DNA from: Siphlonurus alternatus
Lineage: Eukaryota > Arthropoda > Insecta > Ephemeroptera > Siphlonuridae
DNA: 64,000 nt
Assembly: GCA_949825025.1 (NCBI GenBank)
Contig: OX463778.1
Coordinates: 22,563,551 to 22,627,550 of the forward strand
Direction: 5' to 3'
Made by a program: the position numbers and the translations under genes. The notes under the pieces were generated by a model, which worked only from the letters and a program-made list of their open reading frames with translations, searched no databases and was not told the DNA's origin. Shown here one piece after another: positions 1-12,485 of this stretch (position 1 is its first letter; each line of letters begins with the position of its first letter).

Positions 1-555
1 GTTTTTTTCAACATTGAAAATTTGTCTATTCTAATTGAAGATGTTAATTGTTTAGCACTCAATTGTTTATTGAATTTTCTTTAATTAAATTAAGTTTTAA
101 TTAATTGTTATACTTTGGAATACAGGCAGACACAGAAAAAAAACGGGGGGTGTTTTTTTTTTTTTTTTTTTTTTAATAATACTACATACACATGTGAGAA
201 AAGGCTGACCATGTTAAATTCAAAATTCTCTCCTTCCTGTTTCCACATACAATTAATTCATAATTATAATTACTAAACTTTATTATTAATATTTTTGATG
301 CAATGTTGTTTTCACCTGAACATAAATTTGAAAAAAAAAGTTATATCGGCAAAATGTGATTTTGAAATGTGACTTATGAAAAGTCACATTTCATAATGCT
401 TTACTATTTCAGATATTTCTACTTGCTTATATTTAAAGCATCCAAACATCATTCCATTACCAATACTTAACAACACAAAATTTGAATTAGCTTTGCTCCT
501 ACATGTAATTTTATTTCTTCAAGGGTTAATACTGACAATGAGATGTTGGTTTCAG
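1..555. other. AT-rich sequence upstream of the first visible Smaug exon
   Basis: No exon or RNA gene is supported here. The stretch is AT-rich, carries a T-run near 150-173, and ends in a splice acceptor (TTTCAG) at 550-555. It is best read as the intron in front of the first visible Smaug exon. The N-terminal Smaug exon(s) must lie before the window. Confidence 0.7.
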
Positions 556-3500
556 GCTTTGTGTCAGGACTGCTAGGTGAGGGAACGAGGGAGGGCTCAC
601 TACCTGTCTCGCCTTTACTTAACCACCTGCTGCTGTTGCGGCCTGGTAATGCTGACGCCAAGGCCTGCTACCTCTCTCTGATCCCACGAGTCCTGGGGGC
701 AGCCGTGGAAACGGGCATCAATATTGAGTCTGCCAGACAACTGCTCTCGTACAGCTTGATACATCCCGCCATAAGCACGGATGACCGAAGGGTCCTCACT
801 CAGTGGCTGAGACACCTGGAAGATCGTATCTCAAACCCGGCACCTCTGGCGGTACCTCAGCATGAACAAGGCAACAATTGGGATATATTGGGAGGAGCAC
901 ATCACAATGGCCAAAGTAAGTGTAACTTTTTATTTGTGGGAGGGGACACTTTTTTTTATTTATTTCCTTATACTGTTTGAGAAAGACAGTTATAAATTTA
1001 GGATGTAAATAAAAAATGATGTTCTTCATTTTAAAAGGATGGTGAGCATTTTTTTATATGAATTTTCCTTTGAATAATCATTGTTCAAGTATAGTCACTG
1101 CGCACTAATGAATGTAGTTATCTATGGTAACAAGATTGCATAGGTACCTCCAAACTGCTTGCTGTATTAAGAGTTACTAGATTTAGCAACAATATAATGA
1201 TTCAAGGTTAATGTATACAGCTACTATATTTTAATGTTTGCATGCTTACTTTACGACGTGACGCTAACAGTGAGGTGGTGGTGTTTCAGTGGGGTTCCTG
1301 TCTGACTGTCAGCCTCGTGTACGACGTAGCAACAGCCTAACTCCACCTGTGAGCATCCCCCAATCAACAACAGATCTCAGCAGCTCGCAGGTATGCTGCA
1401 GCTTTGAGAGAGGAGGGTACGAGAGGTTGTGACCTGGTGTAACTGTTGCAGGACGACCTGTGTGCGCGCCCCAAGCCGCGCAGTTTCTCGCTATCTTCGG
1501 AGCATGCTCCCCTCTCACCACAGAGCTCTCTTGCTTCTTCAGGCAGTGGATCCGAGTCCCACCTTGATGAGTTGAGGTCCCATGCCAACCACTTTGCCAG
1601 CGATGTCTGTGGAATGAGGGGTGAGTTTTTTTAAAAGTTTTTTCTTACTGTAAATAATGATAAATAATAATTTTAGATAAGTGTTAAGCAATTATGTTAT
1701 TTGTTAGTAATGGGGTACTGACCGGTATTTGAGTAGCAATATTACTAAAAAGTACTGTGAATTTTATGAAGAACGAGCAATTATGTTATTTGTTAGTAAT
1801 TGGGTACTGAACGGTATTTGAGTAGCAATATTAGTAAAAAGTGCTGTGAATTTTATGAAGAACGAGCCCTATTAGAGCATTCTACAACAATTTGCTGATT
1901 TTAGATGAATTTTTAAAGCTCTTTTTGATGACGTCACAACATTGCTTCCTAAATGGGAAAATGCATCAGTTAACATCGCTAAAATGAAAAGTTATTGAGG
2001 TAGGAATTTGAAACCTTCATTATCGTGATTCTAGCACCTAAAAACCTTGCAAATGAAGTTTTGGTTACAGTATGTACATTTAAATATTAAGAATGGGATT
2101 TGGCAATGTTAACTGATCTATTTTCCCATTTAAGATGCAATGTTGTGACATCATTTTTGAGAGGTTTTAAAAATTCATTTAAAATCAGGAAATTGTCGTA
2201 GAATGCTGCAATAGGGCTCGTTCTTAAAGGGGGTGTGACTTTTCAAAATTAAAAATTCACCAAAAAATCTTCTTTCCAAAAATGTAAATTTCACTTTCCT
2301 CCGACTCCCCGTTTCTTCCCTACCGCCCGGTCAAAAGTCTACTATGACGTCACATTACTTAAGGTCGCGCGCAAGAAAGCAAGCAAGCAAGTGGCGGCGA
2401 GCGCTAAAATCCACGTTTTCGCGTCTTTAAGCCCGCCTAGCAGCCGACAGCAAAGAGATAAAAATTATCCGCCACGGGATAGTTTTATCTAAAGAACATT
2501 CTGCGTTTGTATCCGCTTTCGGCATTTCTTCATTTTAATTAGGAAATTAAATATCACGATGCAAACTCAAATTTTTTACAGATTTCTTTTGTCAACTGAC
2601 TTCAAACACATAAAATATTTTATCAAGCATCTAATAACTTTATTGTAGACACACGTATTGGATTGACATATTATATATGTACAGTACATACGACTTATAT
2701 TATCATGTATATGGTATTTCAACAGTATTTTAATTACCTATGATTTTAGCCGCAGCCTTACATTATATAAATTTATATATAATTATAAAATCACGGCAAA
2801 CACGCAACTAAAACTGTTATCATTTTGTGCATTATCGCTATTTAATTACTTTCTTCGACGTTTGCATTTAAGTTATATAAATATGCAGCATATAGTGATT
2901 ATTCGATATTACCATTATTAATTAATAATACAATATACTTTAAATTATTATATTTAGTCTAACATACATATAAGGCATTATATATATCTTTTATTGCACT
3001 CATTATACGCTTGCTATTATGCATATACGGAAATTTATAAATAATTATGTGATTCAATTAACTAAAGGTGCAGTGATAACAATCTGAGAGATAACGTGGA
3101 GGAGGCGAAGTTATTGAATGCTGATGCAAAACAAATTTTTACAAAACTGAACTGAAAAAATCTCCCTACATTCTTGCTCCCTTATGTGTGCGACAGGTAC
3201 TGTCCGCTGACACTGAAAGCCAGAGTAAGCCCACGTGTCTATAAAGAAACAAAACTTTGCAATTATAAATAATTATATATTTTTGCCTCAAAATCGAATT
3301 AAAAATTTGTTCATTATTTGTATTTATAATAATATGTAAAATCTAAAATCATTGAACCGATTGAACGTACAGTACTATAATGCTATATATTATATATTTA
3401 TATAGTCTACGACTAAATAACATCTACGACTAAATAACATCTAAGACTAAATAACAGTTAACATTATAATAATATAGTAATACCATACAAATACTATATT

Positions 3501-4228
3501 ATATAATGTTAATTGTTATTTAGACGAAATATAATATAGTATAGTACTGTACGTTCAATCGGTTCAATGATTTTAGATTTTACATATTATTATAAATACA
3601 AATAATGAACAAATTTTTAAATCGATTTTGAGGCAAAAATATATAATTATTCATAATTGCAAAGTTTTGTTTCTTTATAGACACGTGGGCTTAACTCTGG
3701 CTTTCAGTGTCAGCGGACAGTTCCGGCCGCACACGTAAGGGAGCAAGAATGTAGGGAGATTTTTTCAGTTCAGTGTTGTGAAAATTTGTTTCGCATCAGC
3801 ATTCAATACCGTCGCCTCCAAGTACTTTTGGAGTTGCACGTTGTCTCTGAGATTGTTATCACTGCACTTTTAGTTAATTAAATCACAAATTTTTTTTATA
3901 AATTTCCGTATATGCATAATAGCAAGCGTAATGAGTTCAAGAAAATATATAAAGCCTTATATGTTTGAACCAACTTGCAGCGCAGATGATCCCCGTCGAT
4001 TGAATCGCGGTAAATATTCTGGTGCCCGAGTCTGCTCTGCTGTGCTAGAATTACGCTGGAATTACGTACTAGAATTAAATTACAGAAACCCTAATATTAT
4101 TAGTATTCTTACTTTGAGCTCTGAATATAAATAAAGCTTTTATGTTATATTATTTTAACTCAAAGGGAAAGGGAGTTTCCATCTATACATTTGGACCGGA
4201 AACACCTTTATATATTATATATAAATAC

Positions 4229-4308
<80 letters not shown>

Positions 4309-4311
4309 GTA

Positions 4312-4354
<43 letters not shown>

Positions 4355-7300
4355 CAATGACACTGAATATTAACAACAAGAATTAAAAGCAGAACTGGTG
4401 TGATAAATTATGCATGGGGCAGCCTCTAATTAAGTTGAAGATTAATTATAATTATTAACAATTATTTCGTGATTATTATAAAAAATATAATAATTCAAAG
4501 TATATTGTATTAATAATTAATAATGGTAATATCGAATAATCACTATATGCTGCATATTTATATAACTTAAATGCAAACGTCGAAGAAAGTAATTAAATAG
4601 CGATAATGCACAAAATGATAACAGTTTTAGTTGCGTGTTTGCCGTGATTTTATAATTATATATAAATTTATATAATGTAAGGCTGCGGCTAAAATCATAG
4701 GTAATTAAAATACTGTTGAAATACCATATACATGATAATATAAGTTGTATGTACTGTACATATATAATATGTCAATCCAATACGTGTGTCTACAATAAAG
4801 TTATTAGATGCTTGATAAAATATTTTATGTGTTTGAAGTCAGTTGACAAAAGAAATCTGTAAAAAATTTGAGTTTGCATCGTGATATTTAATTTCCTAAT
4901 TAAAATGAAGAAATGCCGAAAGCGGATACAAACGCAGAATGTTCTTTAGATAAAACTATCCCGTGGCGGATAATTTTTATCTCTTTGCTGTCGGCTGCTA
5001 GGCGGGCTTAAAGACGCGAAAACGTGGATTTTAGCGCTCGCCGCCACTTGCTTGCTTGCTTTCTTGCGCGCGACCTTAAGTAATGTGACGTCATAGTAGA
5101 CTTTTGACCGGGCGGTATGGAAGGAACGGGGAGTCGGAGGAAAGTGAAATTTACATTTTTGGAAAGAAGATTTTTTGGTGAATTTTTAATTTTGAAAAGT
5201 CACACCCCCTTTAAAGGGGTACCAAAGTGAATACTTTTTTTACATGTTCGGGCAGCTACGAATTATCCTGATATCCCTGTGGCTCAATATTTTCGTACAA
5301 TGCCTAGTTATTTTACGATTAATTATTTAGTTTGAAAAGTGAGTTTGATAACCGTTGGTTGATTCAAGTCTATGCGCTCTAGCAGCAGCCGCCGATACAA
5401 CGAGAATCTCCCGCGAATTGGGGGAACCTCCTCCCGCCCCCTTCTTGTCGTATCACCGGCCGCTGCGGCCGCGGGCATGCTTGAATCAACCAACGGTTTT
5501 CAAACTCACTTTTCAAACTAAATAATTAATTGTAAAATAACTAGGCATCGTACGTAAATATTGAGCCACAGGGATATTAGAATAATTCGTAGCTGCCCGA
5601 ACATGTAAAAAAAGTATTCACTTTGGTACCCCTTTAATGAAATTTTCGTGCCTTTTGAAATGTTGACAAAAACTTAAACTTTTTTTTTTTTTTTTTTTTC
5701 AGTATCCCATTATACTTTAATGTATTAAACATGAAGAAATATATAGCAGTTTACAGTCAATTTCATAGTCCATAAAAGTTAGATTATTATTATTATTAAA
5801 TCACTGGAAATCTGATTGTGGTGTTGTTGTAAATGTCCAGATGTGCCCCAGTGGCTGAAAAGCCTGCGTCTACACAAGTACGCTTGGCTGTTTGCAAGTA
5901 TGACGTACGAGGAGATGCTGAGCCTGTCGGAGGAGGTGCTTGAGTCTCGTGGGGTGACCAAAGGGGCTCGCCACAAGATTGTGCTGAGTGTTCGCAAGCT
6001 GCGAGAGCGTCAGGCCACGCTAGCCCAACTTGAGCAGGATGTGATGAAGGGTGGCAGTCTGCGAGCAGCCCTCGAGGAGCTCAGAGCCATTTTGATAACG
6101 CCAATCAAGGCCCCCGAGCCAGACTGCCTTGAGCAAGATGACCTGCCCAGGCAGTTTACCAGGGTCATCGGCAAAGGTAGGTCTGATGAGTTTGTTTATG
6201 TCCAACTTTTTTTATCCCCCCCGTGCAGTAGAAAATTTTGCTAGAAAGTTTAAATTTTCCCTCTTCCTTTTCTTAGTCTTTTTTTTTTAACCCATTTAGT
6301 CTGAATCTCCATTTGTTGGTTCTGCAGTGTGCACCCAGCTGTTGGTGAGTGGACAGGCAGACGACGAGGCAGTGGGATTGTTCCATGGATTACTGGACCG
6401 CTGTCTCACCCATGAGGCATTCACACAACACCGCTCGCGCATCACCACTTGGCGTCAGCAGCTGATGCAAGTATGGCCGCCGCTGGGAACTTTGCACGAA
6501 CAGCCTCGCAACACGCCTCCCAGGAAGTAAGTGCAAGCTCAGTCTGAGAAGTTAACCTCGTACAGTCAAATTTCTGTTATATTCCTTCCGGAAGTTGTTG
6601 GAAGTGAATGCTTTCTAGACTTCCTGTTCATATCAGAGGTTTGAAATTTTGAAAACAAGTCAATATTTTTATTGCAAACGTGCCTGCAAAATTTCGAACT
6701 TCAAATAAAAACAAGAAAGACAAAACCCACTTACTTGTTAGTTTGTTAGTTCAGGCTACTTCCTATGGGAATATCGAATTAATTTTACTGTGCTGTCATT
6801 TGAATGAAGGTGGGAGGGAAGGTCTTTAGCTGGTGTGTATTTCAGGATCAAGCCAACAGGCTTTTCTGTAATATTGCTTAATTGCTTATCCACTTTTTGG
6901 ACTATTTTATATAATTACGGTATATATTCATATATTGTCATCTCTTCATTGTTGCCAATTGGGAGTTGTTGTGTAATGTAGCAAGAGAAAACATTTACTG
7001 AAGGACTTTATTATTAAAGCTAAAAGAAATAAAAAAAATTGTGTTGTATTGTATGTTTCTCAATAACCTATATTGTATACAGTATTGCCTTGCATTTTTC
7101 TGTTTTTTTTTTCTGTGCTTGGTTCCTTATTTTATATACTAATGCCACACTCCATGTTCCAGGTGGAGCCATCCTCCCTTCCCCAATGGCATAAGCACTG
7201 AGTGTCTTGGTCGTGGCCGCCCGCTGCAGGCTCCGGCCAGCCGCTTCTCATCCAACGGCCACATTAATCGTCCCGGGCAGGGCTCTCCTCCGGTGCTGGC

Positions 7301-9249
7301 CAGCTCGTTCCCAGTGGGAGCAGGCTCGCTGCTGAGCTCAATGCACCGTGCAGGACTGCCAAGCGACTCTGGCAACTCCTCTGCTTCATTCTTTGCAAAG
7401 AGACCCAGTCTTCAAGACTCGCTGGCAGAGGTAGGTTTAAAACAAAGTTTTAAGTATATCCTTTGCTTTAGTCAAAAATAGTACTGTTACCAGAATACCA
7501 CACCAGCAGTGGTGAAAGTAAGCCGGTGCGCGCCAGTGCGCCACACTGGTAAGACATTTGACGCCAGTGCGGCGCACTGGTAAGACACTGATCAAAATTT
7601 ATTGAAAATAATCAATTTTTAATAAAATTAATAATATTTTCAAAATCAAAGAAGTTATGTTGTAAAACATTAATCATGTTTAAATAATTAATGACAATTT
7701 TCTTATACAATTCGTACCTTTGTCTCACGAAATTTAATTTACTCTTTCTTTTGAGTTAAAAAGCTCCTAAGGAAAACAATTAAAATCAACTATTTACTTT
7801 ACTATGTCGAGCTAACGATTATTATTTTTTTATTTTAAATTTATATAGAAATAGTTTTTAATATTTTTCTCAATTTATTTAAATTTCTGTAGGCTTACTG
7901 GGTTTACTATTTTATCTTCGATTTTTATGAAGAGACAGATATTTATTAGACCGTGTAATATTTCTTTCAATATATATTTATTTTATTTTTTTAATTCTTG
8001 AATGGCGTTTTGAATTTTGCTGATGCGTTATAAGTTATAATATATTATACTATACCCCACGAATTTTATTACATTTTTTTCTGTCTCATTTATTGTACAA
8101 AATTAACACATTTTTATTAAAATTAATTTTTAATTACAATAAAGTCAGGAGGCAGAGGGCGGAGTGCCTTCTCTGGCCTCTAAACTACCTCCGAGGTATA
8201 GGTATATTTTAGAGGGTTCATTTACGCAAGGAGTTTAAAAAAGTATATTATAGGGCAAAGGATTCGGGATCGTAGGACTCGTAGGAGATCAATCGCAGTC
8301 GGTGCTAGATTAATAAAATTCAGTCGTCTTAAAAAATTCTTCATAGTAATGAATTTTTTAGAAAAGCAAACAAAAAATTTTAATCTGAATGAGTTTGTAA
8401 AGATTAAGTGTAACAAAATTTTAGCCACATGCATGCGACTTAAGCATTGCTAGCAAGAAGTGAAGAAATGAGTAGCTAACAATAATGCAGCAGCTATATA
8501 TTAGGGCCGAGATGACTGCACATTTGGACCATATTTAATATGGCTAGATTTTAATTCCTATCGATGACAAAGGGGAACAATAATTGCCACAAGATCTAGA
8601 GTAAATAAAAATTAATTACCGAAACAAATATAAACATTACAATTTATAATTAAAAAGAATTCTCTCGCGTTTTTTTTTTTTTTATGTATTTTTTTTAAGG
8701 CATATTCAAAACATTAATTTAAATTTTAAATATTTGAAAATGTAATAGGTGACCAAATCGTAACAGTTAACTAAAGTATTTTTATATTTTTTACTATATT
8801 AATACTGCTGTTATATGAGCAATGAAGATCGACGTGCTTTCAATTTAAAGCACTCGGGATTTTCTTTCGTATTAAAAATTGTAATAGCTGTTATATCTAC
8901 AATATATTTAAATATTTTTTTTATGAATTTAATGTGAGAATCACTCATTTCATTTTTTTTTTTTTTTTTTATTATTTGAATAATTATTTAATTTTACTTA
9001 AAATGAAGATGCATTCAAATATTATAAATAAATTTTAAAACCACTTTTCAATATAAGAAAAATTAAGCCACGCCCCTTTTTCCCAAAAAATCGCACCTCC
9101 GGCGGGGGTTTTGGCCCTTCAGGCCTCTATCTGAGGCGCACTGGTAAGAGATTGAAACTACTTCACCACTGCACACCAGTATAACTAGTCCCCCCGCTCC
9201 CACCACCACCACCACCACCACCATAGGACTAAATTTTTAACAGTAATGA

Positions 9250-9340
<91 letters not shown>

Positions 9341-9866
9341 TAAAAAATAAAATAGTTTAAAATTATTTTATTTATTTTTATTATTATTTTTTTAATGAAC
9401 ATATTTGGACATTGAGTAATAATGTGATATTTAGCGGGGAGGCAGGGAAGCAGTCAGTCGGTGTCAGTGTCAGTGTCTTTTTTTTTTTTTTTTTTTTTTT
9501 TTTTTGCGACGAGGTTGATATAGTCACTTTTTCATTGCACTACATGCAATAACCATGCTGACAAAGCCACTTGTCTTGTACGCAGACTTCCCCTGTATTT
9601 GAATTATTGTATTGTTATCGCAGTAACAAGAACTGTGCAGTATAAAATAAATACTAACTTGATATTAACAGCCCCTACAGGCCCACCTTTGGATGCAGCA
9701 TACTCGCAGTGCTCCTCCTAAGCCAAGTCAATTCTGTGGACTGGCAGCGTTCGGGAAGGTGTCCCCAACCCAAGAGCCGGAACCAGAGATCAACCTGCGC
9801 CTCGAGTCTCTGTGCCTGAGCATGACTGAGCATGCGCTGGGTGGCACAGGACTGGGGGAGCTGTAA
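556..9866 (+). CDS. smg: Smaug homologue (SAMD4 family), 5'-partial, seven exons
   Basis: Smaug binds CNGG-loop hairpins (SREs) in target mRNAs through its SAM domain and recruits repressors and the CCR4-NOT deadenylase in the cytoplasm. Seven exons join in frame with GT-AG borders: 556-915, 1290-1390, 1452-1620, 5841-6176, 6328-6526, 7163-7430, 9672-9866 (stop TAA 9864-9866), about 542 codons. Exon 1 holds the Smaug similarity region ([14 protein letters not shown], then [10 protein letters not shown]). Exons 2-3 hold the second conserved patch ([31 protein letters not shown]). Exon 4 is the SAM domain ([29 protein letters not shown]). Exon 5 is the pseudo-HEAT (PHAT) segment. The last exon ends with the family tail [16 protein letters not shown]. 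The N-terminus is outside the window. Introns 3 (1621-5840) and 6 (7431-9671) are swollen by transposons. Identity is very secure; exact starts of exon 1 and of the last exon (an in-frame CAG 9 bp later) are less so. Confidence 0.95.
1687..1864. repeat. 89-bp direct tandem duplication
   Basis: Two adjacent copies (about 1687-1775 and 1776-1864) each run from AGCAATTATGTTATTTG to GAAGAACGAG with only a few substitutions. The second copy runs into the left end of the neighbouring foldback element, so the duplication may have arisen at that element's border. It lies in Smaug intron 3. Confidence 0.8.
1864..2223. mobile_element. Foldback MITE, ends GAACGAGCCCTAT/ATAGGGCTCGTTC
   Basis: The left part (ACGAGCCCTATTAGAGC, then a segment with GATGACGTCACAACATTG) is mirrored by the right part (CAATGTTGTGACATCAT, ending ATAGGGCTCGTTC). 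The arms are imperfect, about 160 bp each. The right end abuts a TTAA shared with the next element. No TTAA is visible on the left, so that side may be truncated or rearranged by the tandem duplication. Confidence 0.75.
3931..4134 (+). other. Short ORF (67 codons) in the one-armed insert of the palindrome
   Basis: The ORF begins in palindromic sequence and runs into the 517-bp segment found only in the right arm. It contains [15 protein letters not shown]; a KPYxFEP peptide of this kind reminds me of N-termini of uncharacterised transposon-linked proteins, but this is memory, not a search. An AATAAA (4130-4135) overlaps the stop, so the ORF looks like the 3' end of a gene fragment carried by the element. 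A possible GTAAAT donor follows near 4010. It may also be a chance ORF. Confidence 0.3.
4219..4352. repeat. (AT)n microsatellite
   Basis: An almost pure AT dinucleotide tract with a few TGTA interruptions near 4300-4320. It lies in the 517-bp segment unique to the right arm of the palindromic element. Confidence 0.95.
5211..5637. mobile_element. Foldback MITE, TTAA target site, ends AGGGGTACCAAAGTG
   Basis: TTAA (5211-5214, shared with the preceding palindrome) and TTAA (5634-5637) flank a 419-bp element with arms of about 165 bp (AGGGGTACCAAAGTGAATAC and its complement). The arms end in CCGTTGGTTGATTCAAG around a GC-rich centre near 5430-5475, where other parts of the intron are AT-rich. 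It lies in Smaug intron 3, 203 bp before the SAM exon. Confidence 0.88.
7499..9179. mobile_element. Non-autonomous hAT-like element, 1665 bp, 8-bp TSD CACACCAG
   Basis: The element spans 7507-9171. Its ends are CAGTGGTGAAAGTA and TACTTCACCACTG, and the 8-bp duplication CACACCAG is present exactly on both sides (7499-7506, 9172-9179), as expected for hAT transposons. Just inside the left end there is a repeated motif (GCGCACTGGTAAGACA type, near 7525-7590), also present once near the right end. The interior is AT-rich and shows no recognisable transposase. It sits in Smaug intron 6. Confidence 0.88.
9249..9336. repeat. (AT)n microsatellite, next to a short (CCA)n
   Basis: A pure AT repeat of about 88 bp. 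A short CCA trinucleotide tract lies just upstream (about 9197-9222). A poly-T run of about 27 bp follows at 9479-9505. Confidence 0.95.
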
Positions 9867-10717
9867 GATGAAGGCGACCACAGCAATAGCAGCAGAGATG
9901 GCGGTAGCATCAGGAGGCGCCGCCAACCATGCTCGCCAACATGACTGCCCTATTCTCCTTGTGATGGAGTTACAAGACTGACAACATTTTTGGGTGTTAC
10001 AAAATAATCACTCCTTTTCTACATCATTGTTTTAATTGAGAGAAAAAAAGGAAGAAAAAAAAAAGAATAAGCATTATAAAAAAAGAAAAAAAAGAAAAAT
10101 TATAATATTTCATTAAATATTACAATTATTATAAGAATTGCTGTCAATTTATCAAGAGATTTTTTTCTTATAGATATAAAAAATAATATATACTGTATGT
10201 TTATTAATCTCAAAGTTAAACACAAGAAGTACAAAAATTTACAGAAATGATTGGTACAGCATGGCTGTGGCTTATATAATAGGCAAGGGATGTTTGTAAA
10301 AGTTTTTTAGCCTAAACTAGGCCGCACCAGCTATTGACCATAAATAATTAATTAAGCTTTTATTATTTTTTGTTGTTTGTGGCCGGTTCCGTATATAAAA
10401 TTTATTTGTCTAGGTGGTTTGTTGTTCTGGTTGTTGTATTGTGCTGGAGCAGTTATATTAAGATGTAATAAAAGTATAATTGCGAATGATTTGTTAAAAT
10501 ATTTACCCAACTGAAAAATATATCAGTTGGCCTGCAGTGCATGGTTCCATGTTATCACGCAAGGTTCTCTTTTTACTTTAATATTTTTTTTATTTAAATA
10601 TTATAATATTAATGTCATGTGGGCTTGCTTACCCTTTATTCATTTTTTTTTTTTTTAATTTTTACTGTATGAAAATTGTCTCCTTTGTGAGAAGGCCCGT
10701 TACTAAAAGATGTTCAA
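9867..10717 (+). other. Smaug 3' UTR region
   Basis: No coding exon follows the Smaug stop. AT-rich sequence with poly-A runs holds an AATAAA at 10467-10472, about 600 bp after the stop, which is a reasonable polyadenylation signal. Later AATAAA motifs (for example 11402-11407) are alternatives. Confidence 0.55.
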
Positions 10718-11040
10718 TGGAGTAGTGACCTCAATTTTTTTTTATTGCAGAAATGAATAGAGCGTGAAAAGTTAATGCTACCCTGATTTTTTTCAGATTT
10801 TTTAGAGCCTGGGAACTTTTTTAAAAAATTATTGAAAGTCCTTTTTCTGACGTCACGCGGCGGCAAGTCCTATCTTTTTCTTAAGGAGCGGCGTCTCGTG
10901 ACGTCACAAAATGAACTTTCAATAATTTTTTAAAAATAGTTCCCGGGCTCAAAAAAATCTGATAAAAAATCAAGGTAGCATAACTTTGCAAGCTCTATCC
11001 ATTTCTGCAATAAAAAAAATTGAGGTGGATACTCCATTTA
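10715..11040. mobile_element. Foldback MITE with central TGACGTCA motifs, copy 1
   Basis: The arms begin with ATGGAGTAGTGACCTCAATT and end with its imperfect complement (AATTGAGGTGGATACTCCAT). The inner parts (TTATTGCAGAAATG; TTTTTTAAAAATTATTGAAAG) pair across a centre with two TGACGTCAC sites (about 10839 and 10898). The same family occurs at 12486-12810 and 23835-24162, with a related element at 53495-53766. Confidence 0.82.
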
Positions 11041-11911
11041 AAAAAAAAAAACGGTTCCTTTTTGTGTTTATTTTTTATTTATTTTTTTATTTTTTTTTTT
11101 TGTTTAAAAAAAAAAAAAAAAAACAGAAAATAATTTATTGGCGTCCAACTTTTTGTAATGGGCGTCTATTTCTGACTGAGGCAGTGATTCCTGCCGCGTA
11201 GACTAGATGTTTAAGCACTGATAGGATAGAGAGATGGGCAGGCAGCAATGAGTTGACTGATCGGTTGCAATGACATCTGGAAGACGTGCCCATTGTTTGG
11301 TGGGTGGATAACGTGTTGTGACGTGGTGTGCGTTGTAGCTAGTTAGTTGCATTCTCTATTATCAATATATTATATAAAAAAAATTGTTACTAATTGTAAG
11401 TAATAAATCCGTCAATATTAATTTCTGTGCTACTTTAAAAAAAAAAAAAATATGAATATTATTTTCATTGCAGCTTTTTTTTATTATATGGGATGTACTT
11501 TTTTTAACATTTTTTTTAAATGCCTGTTTTTGCTATGTGGAGAGAAATACATTTTTTTTTTTTATTACAAGGCAGGACCTTAATTATATATTATAATTAT
11601 GTGACTATTTCTTTACTCACAAATTTACAAGAATTAAATTGGATGATTAAAAAATTGTATGTAAATGCAGTTCTTAACTAAAAACTAAAAGTATAATTAT
11701 ATGGTATATATGCATTCTACAAACTAAAAGTATTTGTCAATTTTTTTGTATGGAGTCATTTGAACAACAATAAATTCTTGTATTCTTTCTCAATAAAATG
11801 TTTATTTTCTTATTTTAATATTACTTCTCCCAGGTATGATTACAGGACAGGATTTCTGATTTTATATATATAGGAAATCCCCTTGCAGAAAATACATTGT
11901 TAGCAATTCCT
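11041..11911. other. AT-rich sequence without recognised gene
   Basis: Poly-A/T runs (near 11041-11122, 11436-11450, 11550-11562) and AT-rich sequence. The stretch around 11150-11340 is less AT-rich but has no long ORF or RNA gene that I can support. Confidence 0.5.
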
Positions 11912-12313
11912 TTAAGGTATGATGAGAGATAACGCCAAACAGCTGTTTGACATAATCCCCTTTGATTAACATGTAAACCTTAGCAAATTCACAAAAATTC
12001 TGAAATTTTTTTGAGAGGTAGATATTAGTGCCTAAAAGCCATAGAAAAAGTTTCAAAATAATTTAACGAGGCGATTTTTTAAAATTAAATTCTTAGTTTA
12101 TCTCTCCATGGGAAAGCCCTATGCTGAAAATTAAAAAAATTAAAAAAAAGAACGGCTCGTTAAATTGAATTTTTTTCTGTGGCTTTTAATTAAGCACTAT
12201 AACATCTAGGTCTCGCAAAAAAAATTCAGAATTTTTGTGAATTCGCTAAGGTTTACATGTTAATCAAAGGGAAGTACGTCGAATAGCAGTATTTGGCGTT
12301 ATCTCTACCTTAA
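11912..12313. mobile_element. Foldback MITE, TTAA target site, ends GGTAGAGATAACGCC
   Basis: TTAA at 11912-11915 and 12310-12313 flank a 394-bp palindromic element. The right end (complement) reads GGTAGAGATAACGCC; the left reads the same with a 5-bp insertion after GGTA. Inner arms (TTGATTAACATGTAAACCTT; CACAAAAATTCTGAA) pair with their complements at about 12220-12265. Confidence 0.85.
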
Positions 12314-12485
12314 AGGAAGAATAAACCAACCTATAATTTTTTCAAACTAAAAAAAAAAAATATGTGGATTATATAAATCCACATATTTATATAATCATGT
12401 GTAATATTCATTAAAAAAAAATAGTAAAATATTTAAAATTATCTGCTAGATCGAGCAATTATAGTTTTAATTGAAAGCTTTTAGT

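Larger units (their letters stand above)
2224..5214. mobile_element. 3-kb near-perfect palindromic element flanked by TTAA
   Basis: TTAA at 2224-2227 and at 5211-5214 bound a 2983-bp element whose ends read AGGGGGTGTGACTTTTC and its reverse complement. The arms pair over about 1.2 kb each around a centre near 3478: 2228-2953 pairs with 4485-5210, and 2960-3470 pairs with about 3485-3967. The right arm carries 517 bp (3968-4484) missing from the left. The left arm has three 17-bp units (CTACGACTAAATAACAT type, about 3408-3457) where the right has one. Arm divergence is low, so the inversion is young or is corrected. TTAA duplication is typical of piggyBac and Kolobok superfamilies; no transposase is visible. 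Confidence 0.85.

Noticed and set aside
4142..4373. ORFs of alternating Tyr-Ile in 4142-4373, and similar at 25079-25362
   Set aside because: Pure translation of (AT)n microsatellites.
8222..8434. Transposase remnant inside the hAT-like element
   Set aside because: The 70-codon minus-strand ORF has no hAT dimerisation or RNase H-like motif that I can see.
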